Source: Betaproteobacteria bacterium HGW-Betaproteobacteria-22 (lineage in GTDB: Bacteria > Pseudomonadota > Gammaproteobacteria > Burkholderiales > Methylophilaceae). From it: 64,000 nt of DNA. Under the pieces are notes generated by a model. That model was not told the DNA's origin. It was given only the letters and a program-made list of their open reading frames with translations, and did not search any database. Positions 17,517 to 28,400 of the stretch are shown here, one piece after another. Where the stretch lies: positions 124,001-188,000 of the forward strand of contig PHCJ01000001.1 in the NCBI GenBank assembly GCA_002842285.1. Reading direction: 5' to 3'. Every line of letters starts with the position of its first letter. Position 1 is the stretch's first letter. A program made the position numbers and the translations under genes.

Positions 17517-20500
17517 TCATGCTTGCATGATGTGCTGCAAAATTTCACGCGCTGCGTCAAAGTCAAAAGATTTAAGCTTATGTGAAAACTCCTTGCCGGC
17601 ATCTGCCAGTAGCGTATTAAATTCCGTCTTGTGCCGTTCATAAAACTCAATCGCTGCGGTATCGCTCTTCGCCAGCAACGCATCCATTTCATCCAGCAAA
17701 ATTCTGCTACGCTCGGCATCTAGTACAGTATCCACATCTTCAGCCTGACATGTGGTCGCAGGCAATGCCGCCGCCAGCGCCGCCAAGCCATCGTGCATTT
17801 TGACAATCAACGCATCAACCAGGGGGCGATTTAAAGATTCATGCGCCAAAGAAGCCTTGGCATGGTGACGCAACACTGCATCTAACTCTGCCGCTGCGTC
17901 TGCAAGAGCCTCTATGCCCAAAGTGGCTGCAGCACCTCTTACCGCATGCGCAATATGATAAGCCGCTGCATAATCCTGCTGATTCACCAGCGTGCTTAAC
18001 CGCTTCACGTCCTCAGTGTGTCCATCTACAAACGTGATTAACAGTTCGATATATTTATCCGCATCTCCTCTAAATACATCCAGCCCGCGCTTAAGGTTCA
18101 GCCCTGCTAGATTACCCAGTTCCAGCAATGCACTTTCCAGTTTGGTAATGGAACTTTGCTCGGTGTCTTTTTCACGCGTGGTAATCGCTATATTTTCGGC
18201 CTCATCTCCAGCCTTGCTTAATGCATCCGGCAAAACCAGCAAGTCTGGCAGCCATTTCAATATAGTGGCATAGAGCAAATGCGGCTCTACGGGCTTGGAA
18301 ATAAAGTCATTCATGCCGGCTTGTAAGCAGGCCTGTTTATCTTCATCAAATGCGTTGGCTGTCATGGCAATAATCGGCATAGTAGCCAATGCCGGAATAT
18401 CGCGAATGATGCGTGTGGCTTCCAGCCCACTCATGTTGACCATATACATATCCATCAGCACCAAGTCATAAGCCTCGGCCTTTACCTTTGCCACAGCCTC
18501 CATGCCATCGGATACCACATCCAGATGCAGCCCGACATTACGCAGCATTTCAATCGCCACTTCACGATTAACTGCATCGTCATCTGCCAACAGAATGCGG
18601 GCATTAGTGCAATTGAAACGCAATATGGTTTCGGCGTCCTTGACGGACATATCGCCGAATGCAGCCAAGGGCAACGCATGCACGCGTTGCAGTTTTGCTG
18701 TAAACCAGAACATGCTGCCTTGCCCCGGCACACTCTCGACCCCCACTTCTCCACCCATCATTGCTGCCAGCCTGCGTGTAATCGCCAGGCCAAGACCCGT
18801 GCCGCCATATTGGCGCGTGATAGTGTTGTCCGTTTGCTCGAACGTGTGAAATAGTTTTGTGATATTTTCCGCACTGATGCCAATACCAGTATCCTGCACT
18901 TCAAATCTGACATATAAATCGTCATCATTCTGGGACAGCAACCTGGCACGAATCACCACCTCACCCTTCTCGGTAAACTTAATCGCATTGGCGGCGTAAT
19001 TTAACAATGCCTGACGCAGACGGGTGGGGTCACCGCGCAAAAACAGGGGCACATCATGCGACTCAATCAATACTTTCAGCCCTTTGTCACGGGCTGATTC
19101 CCCAATAATGGAATCAATATTATCCAGCACAGTGGATAGATGAAACTCAGTGCTTTCAAGTTGCAGCCTGCCGGACTCAATTTTGGAAAGGTCTAAAATA
19201 TCGTTAATAATGCTCAACAAATGCCGCCCCGCACCTTCTATTTTATCCAAACGCTCAGCCTGCTGAGCGCTCAGCGCATCGCGTTTTAATAGGTGAGTAA
19301 AGCCAATAATGGCATTCATCGGGGTGCGAATCTCATGGCTCATGTTTGCCAGAAACGCCGACTTTGCCTTGTTGGCGGCCTCTGCCTGCTCACGCGCCTG
19401 CGTAAGTTCTGTCGTGCGCTGATTAACCAACTCCTCCAAATGATAACGATACCGGTCCAACTCCTCACCGATGCGTTTTTTCTCGGTGATGTCTTCTTTA
19501 ATTCCTACATAATGCGTAATGCTGCCGTCTGCCTGCCTGATGGGCGCAATGATGGCGTATTCGATCATTTCACGGCCATCTTTACGGCGATTGATAAACT
19601 CCCCTTTCCAGATTTCACCACGGGTGAGCGACTGCCACATTGCAGCATAAGTTTCACGCGGGGTTTTACCTGAATTTAACAATCTAGGATTTTTACCTAT
19701 CACCTCATCACGCGAGTAGCCACTGCTCTTCAGAAAGGCCTCATTCACATATTCTATGTTCGCATCTACATCAGTAATTTCAATCGCCTCCGGGCTTTGC
19801 TCTACTGCCTGAGACAAACGCAGAATCAACTGCTCACGGCCTTTACGTACGGTGATATCAGCAATGAACCCATGCCATATCACCGAGCCATCTGCTTCGA
19901 GCTCCGGCAACGCACTGCCCTGCTGCCAGGTGACCCTGCCATCGTTATGACATACCCTGAACTCCTGATTCCATTCGCTTAATTTTTTTGCAGATTCAAA
20001 AATAGAGCTTACCACCGCGTCATAATCATCCGGGTGCAGTTTGGCAAAAGCCTTGCTGGCGTCTTCCTTGACCTCCTCAGGATCAATCTCGTACAAGTCA
20101 CGCAATACATTGCTGATATACGGAAAGCTCATACGCCCATCCGGGCTTAGCCTGAACTGATACACCATCCCCGGAATGCGATCGGTGATTTTTTGCAGTA
20201 GCTGCAGCACAGATTCCCGCGCCGCCTCCATCTGTCGGCGCTCGGTGAGATCCATATTCGTGCCGGAAACACGTAACGACAGACCATCCGCATCGCGCAG
20301 GATATACCCGCGCGACAATACCGGCACATCGTGCCCCGCCTTATGGCGCATTCTGAACTCAAGCTCGTATGTGTCAGATCCGCCTTTGAGCACCTCATCA
20401 AACGCCTGATTTACCCTGGATAAGTCATCAGGATGCACCACTGTCTGCCATAGTCCATCACCGACATTGAGTTCGTCAGGCGCATATCCCAGCATCGCCC

Positions 20501-23500
20501 ACCAGTGCGGAGAGTAATAAAGCGCATTATTTTGCAAATCCCAATCCCAAGGTGCATCGCGTGAGCCGCGCAATACCAGCCGCAGGCGCTCCTCGGAAGC
20601 CTGCAACCCAAGCTCTGCGGCCTCGCGAGCTTCTTCACGCACAAAGCCGTCAAGTGCATAGCCTATGTCACGTACCATCTCCATCAGCAGGTCACGCACC
20701 TCCTGACTAAATGCATTAGCCTCAGCGGCATATAAAGTAAACGCACCGACAACACGACCATCACAACATAGCGGTAACGCAGCAGAAGCGTGCAATCCTG
20801 CATGTACAGCGCGCTCATGCCATGGCATGGTACGCGAATCATGTAAAAAGTCCTGCACCCACACCGCTTTGTTTTCACGCACCGCTATGCCTGTAGGCCC
20901 TTGTCCGTAAGGGCTGTCTTGGTCGGCAGAAATCACGATATCACTCAAATAAGCCTGCGCCTCACCCGCAATAGCCACAGGCTTAATTAACTGCGTCGCA
21001 TTGTCCAGCAGGCCTATCCAGGCCATTTTCAGGTTGGTATAAGACACGGCGCTATCACATATCAGCCGGAATAACTCTTCTCGGCTTTTACTACGCACAA
21101 TCGCCTGATTACAGTAACTCAACACTGCATACATCTGTGACAGGTTTTTAATTTTTTCTTCCGCATGACGCTGCTCGGTAATGTCTTCATAAATACCCAG
21201 GATACCCGCCGTTTCACCATTCTGGTTTTTAAGCGGCACTTTTGAAGTGCGTAACCAAATCACATCACCTGTATCTGTAGTTTGTGGCTCAACATAAAAA
21301 AGTTTGGCCACGCCGGAATGCATTACAGCAAAGTCATCGGAACGATACAGTTCCGCCTGTGCTTGCCATGCCATCTGAAAATCATCTTTACCGATCAACT
21401 GCTCGGGATGCTCCATCCCTGCATCACGTGCAAACAGTGTATTGCAGCCCAAATAGCGTAAATTGTTATCTTTCCAAAACACCCTGACAGGTGCGGTATC
21501 AATGACCTTTAACAATAAATCGCGCGCCTGGGCGATGGCCATCTCAGCTTGCACGCGCTCGGTCACATCCTGCACCGTGCCATTAGACACCAGTGGGGCA
21601 CCTTGCGCATCAAACACGGTTCTCGCCCTTTCCTGCACCCACTTGATGCGACCATCCGGCATTTGCAGTCGGTGCTGGATTTCATAATCAGTCTGCTGCG
21701 AGATCGATTGCATATAAGCATTGTTAACAATTGCTCTGTCATCAGGGTGCACTACGCTCAAAAAAGCTTCATAAGTCGCGTCAAACCGATCAGGACTCAA
21801 TTCAAACAGCCGATAAATCTGTGCACTCCATACCAGTCGGTTATTTTGATGATGCATTGTCCAGTGGCCGATATTGGCAATCTGCTGCGCTTCATTGAGT
21901 CGCATTTCATTCTCACGCAGAGTGTCTTCCAGCAGTTTGCGCTCGGTAATGTCGCGCGCAATGCCGAACAATCCCGTCACTTTTCCGCCCGGATCACGCA
22001 TCACCCCTTTTGAGGCAAGAAAGGTACGGTCGCCGCTTGGCGTATGCAATACTTCATCAAAAGACACCATCTTGCCCGTAGCAAGCACGTGTCGGTCATT
22101 TACTAAAATCTGGTCTGCAAATATCTTGCTCATCAAATCATGATCTTTTTTGCCGACGATATATTCAGACGAATTCCCTAGTATCCTTGCCGCCTCGGGG
22201 TTAACCATCGCATATCGACCTTCTACATCTTTAATATAAATGGCATCGGATGAATTGTCGGCCAGCATGGCAACAAGTTGATTGTTCTGATTTTTCTGCG
22301 CGCCAAAAGCCAATTGCTGTGATCTAATCTGCTGACGCCATAGCAATACCAGCGTCATCATCATGCAGGAAACCGCCACAAAAGCAATCAAGCTTATCCA
22401 AAATAAACTATGCCACAATGGACGCATCACTTCATCAACGTCAATTTTAGCGACAACATGCCAGTCACTCCCCACAATGGGGGCATATGCGGCATAGATT
22501 GCATTTCCCCTATCATCTGTAGTTTGCGCTTGACCGGCTTTACTTGTTAACGCCGCCTGCAAGGCAGACCATTGTGTATCGGGAAAGGCCTGCACGCCAT
22601 GATTGCGATATCGCAATCGACTTAAAGGCACAAACGCATCCCCCTCCTGATACACCAGCAATGCTTCTGCTGTATCTGTGCTGGTTAACCGTGCCTCAAG
22701 TACAGGGTACAGAAATTCACTTGCCAGCATACGCAATACCACTGCCACAGACTGCTGCGCACCCTTTTTGTCTCTTTCTATCATCGGCACAACCCAGTCC
22801 AAGTAAAGCAGACCATTCTCGGCACGCATCAATGCCCCACGCTGCGGTAACCCTTGCTCAAAAGCCCGCAACAGCAAATCATGAGCCACTGGCGGATGGG
22901 CTTTTGCATCATTACTGCTTAACAATAACTGTCCATCAAGATTCACCAGTGAGATACAGTCGTAATGATAAACATTAATCAGCGCCTCAAAGCGCTTTAA
23001 CAGCTTTTGCGTATTGAGGCGGTCAGGTTTCTGCTGTGCGGCAGAAACTGCACGCGACACAAAACCATCTGACGCCAGCAGCATCATGGTGTCCCCCTCA
23101 CGCTCAACCAGCCAGTCGTTAATTTGCGCTGCTTTAAATCGGGCAATCGCTTGCAAATCATTAAAAGCATCCTGCTCAAGCGCCGGCTTTTGCAGCACAA
23201 AAAACACGGCGGTAATCAATGGCACTAGCAGAAGCAACACCATCAGCGTCAAATACATATGCTTCACAGGATAGTAGTAACCTTGCACTTCCTGATGTAG
23301 TGCATTCAACGCCAGCTTCTCAACCCACAACTTTAAAAACAAATAAAGCAAGCCTGCCGTGACCGCCACAAACACCCAACCTTTGATATAGCTCGCAAAC
23401 ACCAGCAGATCAGAGCCAGCAAACACGAGCTGTACCACCTGATCTGAATATAGAATCCACAAACTCGACAGCATTAGATAAATCAATACGGGTTTTAGAA

Positions 23501-23810
23501 AATCGGCACGCTGCACATTGATGGTAGCCGCAGATGCAGAGCTTGCCTTCAAATAAACAGCTAATTTATGATGGAACGAAGCCAGCAACAAATAAAAAGC
23601 CACACTGGTAAAAATAACGAACAGCCAACCCTTAATCGTGCTCACAAGATTGAACTGTAGCGGATCAGTGAATAAAAGGCCCGCAGCCTTGTCTGAAAAC
23701 AGCACCCATAAGCTTGCCAGCACCACGTAAACCATCACAGGCTTGAGCAGCACCTTGGCAGGAATAGCAGAGGGATTTTGCAAAAAGTCGTGTGTTGAGT
23801 CAGGGTTCAT
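17517..23810 (-). CDS. Giant hybrid sensor histidine kinase (TM modules, Cache-like, six PAS, GAF, HisKA, HATPase, REC, Hpt)
   Basis: A 2097-residue membrane kinase. The N-terminus holds two copies of a two-helix module (about 20-80 and 105-165; compare LASLWVLFSDKAAGLLF and LSSLWILYSDQVVQLVF, each followed by KGWLFV/KGWVFV). A third membrane pair near 190 and 480 encloses a Cache-like periplasmic domain. PAS domains follow, interrupted by a GAF domain (about 890-1055). HisKA has its phospho-His near 1492 (NMSHEIRTPMN), then an HATPase, a receiver (Asp near 1785, LVLMDMYMV) and an Hpt domain (His near 1954, AHAVRGAAATLG). It follows the REC/HD-GYP gene by 27 bp and probably signals to it. Stimulus unknown. 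Confidence 0.9.
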   Translation of the reverse strand: MNPDSTHDFLQNPSAIPAKVLLKPVMVYVVLASLWVLFSDKAAGLLFTDPLQFNLVSTIKGWLFVIFTSVAFYLLLASFHHKLAVYLKASSASAATINVQRADFLKPVLIYLMLSSLWILYSDQVVQLVFAGSDLLVFASYIKGWVFVAVTAGLLYLFLKLWVEKLALNALHQEVQGYYYPVKHMYLTLMVLLLLVPLITAVFFVLQKPALEQDAFNDLQAIARFKAAQINDWLVEREGDTMMLLASDGFVSRAVSAAQQKPDRLNTQKLLKRFEALINVYHYDCISLVNLDGQLLLSSNDAKAHPPVAHDLLLRAFEQGLPQRGALMRAENGLLYLDWVVPMIERDKKGAQQSVAVVLRMLASEFLYPVLEARLTSTDTAEALLVYQEGDAFVPLSRLRYRNHGVQAFPDTQWSALQAALTSKAGQAQTTDDRGNAIYAAYAPIVGSDWHVVAKIDVDEVMRPLWHSLFWISLIAFVAVSCMMMTLVLLWRQQIRSQQLAFGAQKNQNNQLVAMLADNSSDAIYIKDVEGRYAMVNPEAARILGNSSEYIVGKKDHDLMSKIFADQILVNDRHVLATGKMVSFDEVLHTPSGDRTFLASKGVMRDPGGKVTGLFGIARDITERKLLEDTLRENEMRLNEAQQIANIGHWTMHHQNNRLVWSAQIYRLFELSPDRFDATYEAFLSVVHPDDRAIVNNAYMQSISQQTDYEIQHRLQMPDGRIKWVQERARTVFDAQGAPLVSNGTVQDVTERVQAEMAIAQARDLLLKVIDTAPVRVFWKDNNLRYLGCNTLFARDAGMEHPEQLIGKDDFQMAWQAQAELYRSDDFAVMHSGVAKLFYVEPQTTDTGDVIWLRTSKVPLKNQNGETAGILGIYEDITEQRHAEEKIKNLSQMYAVLSYCNQAIVRSKSREELFRLICDSAVSYTNLKMAWIGLLDNATQLIKPVAIAGEAQAYLSDIVISADQDSPYGQGPTGIAVRENKAVWVQDFLHDSRTMPWHERAVHAGLHASAALPLCCDGRVVGAFTLYAAEANAFSQEVRDLLMEMVRDIGYALDGFVREEAREAAELGLQASEERLRLVLRGSRDAPWDWDLQNNALYYSPHWWAMLGYAPDELNVGDGLWQTVVHPDDLSRVNQAFDEVLKGGSDTYELEFRMRHKAGHDVPVLSRGYILRDADGLSLRVSGTNMDLTERRQMEAARESVLQLLQKITDRIPGMVYQFRLSPDGRMSFPYISNVLRDLYEIDPEEVKEDASKAFAKLHPDDYDAVVSSIFESAKKLSEWNQEFRVCHNDGRVTWQQGSALPELEADGSVIWHGFIADITVRKGREQLILRLSQAVEQSPEAIEITDVDANIEYVNEAFLKSSGYSRDEVIGKNPRLLNSGKTPRETYAAMWQSLTRGEIWKGEFINRRKDGREMIEYAIIAPIRQADGSITHYVGIKEDITEKKRIGEELDRYRYHLEELVNQRTTELTQAREQAEAANKAKSAFLANMSHEIRTPMNAIIGFTHLLKRDALSAQQAERLDKIEGAGRHLLSIINDILDLSKIESGRLQLESTEFHLSTVLDNIDSIIGESARDKGLKVLIESHDVPLFLRGDPTRLRQALLNYAANAIKFTEKGEVVIRARLLSQNDDDLYVRFEVQDTGIGISAENITKLFHTFEQTDNTITRQYGGTGLGLAITRRLAAMMGGEVGVESVPGQGSMFWFTAKLQRVHALPLAAFGDMSVKDAETILRFNCTNARILLADDDAVNREVAIEMLRNVGLHLDVVSDGMEAVAKVKAEAYDLVLMDMYMVNMSGLEATRIIRDIPALATMPIIAMTANAFDEDKQACLQAGMNDFISKPVEPHLLYATILKWLPDLLVLPDALSKAGDEAENIAITTREKDTEQSSITKLESALLELGNLAGLNLKRGLDVFRGDADKYIELLITFVDGHTEDVKRLSTLVNQQDYAAAYHIAHAVRGAAATLGIEALADAAAELDAVLRHHAKASLAHESLNRPLVDALIVKMHDGLAALAAALPATTCQAEDVDTVLDAERSRILLDEMDALLAKSDTAAIEFYERHKTEFNTLLADAGKEFSHKLKSFDFDAAREILQHIMQA

Positions 23811-23837
23811 AAGTGTCAGCGTTGCCAGTCAGTAAAC

Positions 23838-24521
23838 TCAATTCCCGCTACTATCATAATGTTGGCCAATCGCCACAAATGCATCAAAGTTCTCCACAAA
23901 CACCGCCACCAAATCTGGATCAAAATGCTTGCCACTGTCCGCAATAATAATGTCACGCGCTTTTTCATAAGGCATGGCAGTTTTATACGGGCGCACGGAA
24001 GTAAGCGCATCAAACACATCGGCCAGCGCCATAATGCGGGCACACAGAGGAATCGCCTCGCCTGCCAAACCATCCGGGTAACCTGAACCATCCCATTTCT
24101 CATGATGCCAGCGAGCAATTTCTCTGGCAACCGCCAAGAAAGGCAAGGGCACACCCACATCCTGCTCTGCGCGTGCAATCGCATCACTGCCCAACTGTGA
24201 ATGCGTTTTCATGATATCCCATTCTTCCGGAGTGAACTTGCCAGGCTTGAGCAAAATAGAATCAGGGATCCCCACCTTGCCAATATCATGCAAAGGGGCT
24301 GAGCGCGAAAGTAAATCCACATAACGCTCAGTGAGTGTTTCGCTAAATTTGGGCTTATGCTGCAAACCTAGAGCCAAGCGGTTAACGTAGCCCTGCGTAC
24401 GGCGCAAGTGATCGCCCGTATCTGAATCACGAATTTCTGCAATATGCGCGAGTGCCCGTATTGCCAGCTGCTGGGTCAGGTCGTTTTCAGCCATGCGTTT
24501 TTTAACTTCGGCCTCCAGCAC
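23838..24521 (-). pseudogene. HD-GYP phosphodiesterase half of a frameshifted response regulator
   Basis: Residues encode a complete HD-GYP domain: HIAEIRDSDTGDHLRRTQ, HDIGKVGIPDSILLKPG and HHEKWDGSGYPDG carry the metal ligands and GYP motif of c-di-GMP phosphodiesterases. The frame has only a GTG at 24519-24521 with no ribosome-binding site, and it continues upstream into residues NKNS-VLEAEVKK, which match the linker normally joining REC to HD-GYP in RpfG-like regulators. The receiver encoded at 24523-24933 ends at a TAG four bases earlier in another frame. One extra A in the A7 run at about 24535 would explain the break. Real mutation, sequencing error or unusual frameshifting are all possible. 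Confidence 0.7.
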
Positions 24522-24522
24522 G

Positions 24523-24933
24523 CTATTTTTGTTTTTTTAGCCAATCACGTGCCTGCTTGGCCTGCAATTGCGCGCTCACGCGCGCCATCACGACCATTGG
24601 TTTGATTGGCTTGGTAATATAGTCCACAGCACCTAGCCGCAAACCGTGCTCTTCGTCTTGCTCGTCTGCCAGTGCAGTCACAAAAATCACAGGGATCGTC
24701 TGTGTTGCCTGGTTGCGTTTTAATTGACGCAACACCTCATAGCCATCCATCTTGGGCATCATCACATCTAATAGAATCAAGTCTGGCTTGTTTTCGCCAT
24801 TGGCAATGCGCAAGGCAGCCTCGCCTGAGGTGGCAGCAAGCACTCGATGCTCTGCACTTAATAAGCCGCTCAGCACGCGCAGGTTTTCTGCCAGGTCATC
24901 TACAATCAGTATTGTTGTGCTATTTTCTGCCAT
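24523..24933 (-). CDS. Receiver-domain protein; N-terminal half of a split REC/HD-GYP regulator
   Basis: A 136-residue CheY-like receiver. ILIVDDLAENLRVL has the acidic pair, LILLDVMMPKMDGYEVL the phospho-Asp, FVTALADEQD the switch Thr and VDYITKPIKP the Lys. The protein ends ARDWLKKQK at a TAG just before the HD-GYP frame. If the two halves were joined, the product (about 365 residues) would be a standard RpfG-type c-di-GMP phosphodiesterase regulated by the large kinase downstream. As it stands, a single-domain receiver is produced. Confidence 0.85.
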   Translation of the reverse strand: MAENSTTILIVDDLAENLRVLSGLLSAEHRVLAATSGEAALRIANGENKPDLILLDVMMPKMDGYEVLRQLKRNQATQTIPVIFVTALADEQDEEHGLRLGAVDYITKPIKPMVVMARVSAQLQAKQARDWLKKQK

Positions 24934-25108
24934 TATCTTTAATTTTTTTCTTTGACTATTTTCAAGCTAGCATATTAAACCCTTTCCAGCAGCATGACTA
25001 TTTACCCGTAAGCATGGTTATCTTGAAAATGCGCAATAAACTAAAGAATAATATTTAAAATCAATACCTTAAATTTTTATGTAAGACAAACGCCTACAAA
25101 TTAAAGCG

Positions 25109-25134
25109 TAAAAAAAGCCGCATTGCTGCGGCTT
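25109..25134 (-). terminator. Intrinsic terminator of the metal-efflux operon
   Basis: On the minus strand AAGCCGCA-GCAA-TGCGGCTT is followed by an uninterrupted T run. It lies 20 bases after the DUF3240 stop codon at 25154. Confidence 0.88.
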
Positions 25135-25153
25135 ATATGTTGCATATCACACT

Positions 25154-25480
25154 TTATATCGTTTGCATTTCTGCAATCGGCATCAATATATAGTGTATGT
25201 CTGTCTTGCTGAACCTGGCTTTGAACGCATTCACCAGATTCTGTAAATCCGACAAACTGGCATGCAGCATAAATTGCACGCGTTTCTGTCTGCCCGTCAC
25301 CTGCTCCACCAGGCTCAATGCGACAGCACCATTGCCATGACTCGAGCCATGGCCACTGACATGGCTGGTGGTGAAGCCTGAAATCTCTTTCTGCTGCAAC
25401 AGTAAATCCACCAATGTATCTTCTAAATCAGGTGGCGCAATCAGTATCAAAAGACCCTGCAACGTATTGTGCTCTGTCAT
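25154..25480 (-). CDS. DUF3240 family protein of the metal-efflux operon
   Basis: A 108-residue protein of the DUF3240 family, typically found behind CzcA-type pumps. LLILIAPPDLEDTLVDLLL opens a small ferredoxin-like fold; the centre carries His-rich TSHVSGHGSSHGNG, a likely metal-binding loop, and VEQVTGRQKRVQFML is conserved in the family. It starts nine bases after the RND pump stop and is followed by the operon terminator. It may sense or buffer the exported metal; this role is inferred. Confidence 0.78.
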   Translation of the reverse strand: MTEHNTLQGLLILIAPPDLEDTLVDLLLQQKEISGFTTSHVSGHGSSHGNGAVALSLVEQVTGRQKRVQFMLHASLSDLQNLVNAFKARFSKTDIHYILMPIAEMQTI

Positions 25481-25489
25481 ATCAGGCTC

Positions 25490-28400
25490 CTATTTAAAAA
25501 ATCTACGATAAAAAATGGGCAGCAGCACTAAAGTTAGCGTCGTTGAGCTCACCAGGCCGCCAATCACCACAATCGCTAAAGGTCGCTGAATCTCCGACCC
25601 AGGCCCTGTCGCAAACAATAACGGAATCAGGCCAAATGCCGCGATATTGGCTGTCATCAGCACTGGCCGCAGTCGACGCTTAGCACCTTCAATCACGATC
25701 GACACAATCTCCATGCCTTGCGCGGCTAACTGGTTAAAATAGCTCACCATCACTACGCCATTGAGCACCGCAATCCCTAGCAAGGCAATAAACCCGACTG
25801 AAGCAGGTACAGACAGATACTCGCCGGAAAGCCATAACGCGAATACGCCACCTATCATCGCAAATGGAATATTGGATAAAATCAGCAAAGCTTGCTTGAC
25901 CGAACCAAATGTGGCAAACAAGATCAGGAAAATAAGCCCAATCGCCACCGGCACTACCACAGCCAACCTGGCTGAAGCACGTTGCTGATTCTCAAACTGG
26001 CCACCAAATTTCAATGAATAACCTTCGCCCAGTTCAACTTCAGCCTGCACACGCTGACTGGCCTCTTCGACAAAACTCACCAGATCACGGTCACGCACAT
26101 TCGAGGTCACCACCACCATTCTGATGCCACGCTCACGGTCTACCTTAACAGGGCCTTCCTCACGCGCTATTTTAGCCACAGCAGACAATGGCACATTCGT
26201 GCCGTTAGGCAGGGTCAGCATTAGGTTACTGAAATCGGCAGGCGAAGCACGCAAATCAGGGCTGCCACGGACAAGTAATGGTGTGCGGCGCTGACCTTCC
26301 TGCACTATGCCAAGCTGCTTGCCTTCGAGCTGTGCCAATAGTATCGCTTCAATCTCACTGATACTCAAACCCAAACGCCCTGCCGCAACACGGTCAATTT
26401 TAATTTGCAGGTACTGTACACCGCTATTTTGCGGGGTATACACATCTTCACTTCCTGCGGTGGACTCCAGGATTTTTACAATCTGCTGCGCCTTGGCATC
26501 TAACACTTTCAAATCCGGACCGAATATCTTAATCGCCAAATCCCCACGCACACCGAGGATCATCTCATTCACGCGCATGTCAATCGGCTGTGTAAAGCTA
26601 TAAGCCAGACCCGGCATTTCACTCATCACCTTACGCAACTCATCAATCAGCGCTTCTTTGGTTGTCATGCGCCATTGAGCCATGGGTTTTAACACCAGAA
26701 AATTATCTGTCTGGTTAAGCCCCATGGGATCCAGCCCTAAATCATCAGAGCCCACACGTGAATAAATACCTTTTACTTCCGGCACGTTGGCTAAAATCGC
26801 GCGCTGCACATTTAAATCCGTGAGTACCGATTGCTCCAGATTGATAGAAGGCAACTTTTCCACTCCGATGATGATGTCGCCTTCATCCATGGTCGGCATA
26901 AACGTTTTACCTATCTGGATATAGGCAATTCCGGTGAACGCCAACATGGCAAACGCCGCCACGACAATGGCTTTGGCATGATTCAGGCTCCAATGCAGCA
27001 CAGGTTCATATACCGTCAATGCTTTACGCACCAGCCAAGGCTCTTCGTGGCTCACTTCTTTAAGCAAAAACGATGACAGTACAGGAATGACAGTCAGTGA
27101 TAGCAGCAGGGAAGCTGCCAAAGCAAACATGATGGTAAGCGCTACTGGCGTAAACAGCTTGCCCTCCAGGCCCTGCAAAGTGAGTAACGGCAAAAATACC
27201 GTGATGATAATCAGCACCCCTGCGGTGACCGGTACACTCACCTCGCGCACAGCACGATAAATAATATGCATACGCGGTAATGTCACTGCCTGATGCTCAC
27301 TGGCATGCCGATGCAGAGCCAAATGCGAAACGATATTTTCAACCACCACCACTGCCGCATCCACCAGCATGCCAATCGCAATAGCCAAACCGCCCAGACT
27401 CATCAAGTTGGCGGACATACCAAACTGGCGCATTAACAAAAAAGTAGACAATGCCGACAACGGCAAAATAAACGCAATGGTCAAAGCTGCACGGAAATTA
27501 CCCAGAAACAGCACCAGCAATATCAGCACCAGCACCACAGCCTCAAGCAGCGCCTTGTTGACGGTATTCACGGCACGCTCTACCAAGTTACCACGGTCAT
27601 AAAACACATTGATTTTCACGTCTTTCGGTAAAGTCGGTGCAAGCTCAGCCAATTTGGCCTTAACGCCCTCCACCAGCTTTTGCGCATTCGCACCGCGCAG
27701 ACCCAGCACCAACCCTTCCACCTGCTCCTGATTGCCATTACTGGTCACCGCGCCGTAGCGCGTCATCGAGCCGATTTTTACTTGTGCCACATCTGCCACA
27801 CGTACTGACATCCCCATATCAGTGCGGATAATGGTGTTCTGCACATCCTCTATAGTTTGAAAATTGCCTTCCGCACGAACCAGCAATGCATCCTCACCAT
27901 CATTCAGACGCCCTGCGCCGCCATTGCGATTATTCTGCTCCAGCACACTCTGCAATGCGTCAATGGCAACCCCTCTTGCATACATACGCGCATTATTAGG
28001 AATAATCTCAAAACTGCGCACCAATCCACCCAGCGCATTCACATCAGCCACGCCGGGCACAGTACGTAATTGCGGACGGATGACCCAATCCAGCAAACTG
28101 CGTCGCTCCTGCAAGCTTAGCGAGTCACTTTCCACTGTGAACATAAACATCTCACCCAAAGGGGTTGTCATCGGCGCCATGCCACCCTGAACATCCGCAG
28201 GCAAGTTACCCCACACCGCATTCAAGCGCTCGGCCACCTGATTTCTGGCCCAATAAATATCCGTGCCATCCTCAAAATCAACCGTGATGTCAGTAAGCGC
28301 ATACTTCGCAACAGACCTAAGCCCTACCTGATGCGGCACGCCTAGCATTTCCACCTCAATCGGTGCCGTAATGCGCGCCTCAACCTCTTCCGGCGTCATA

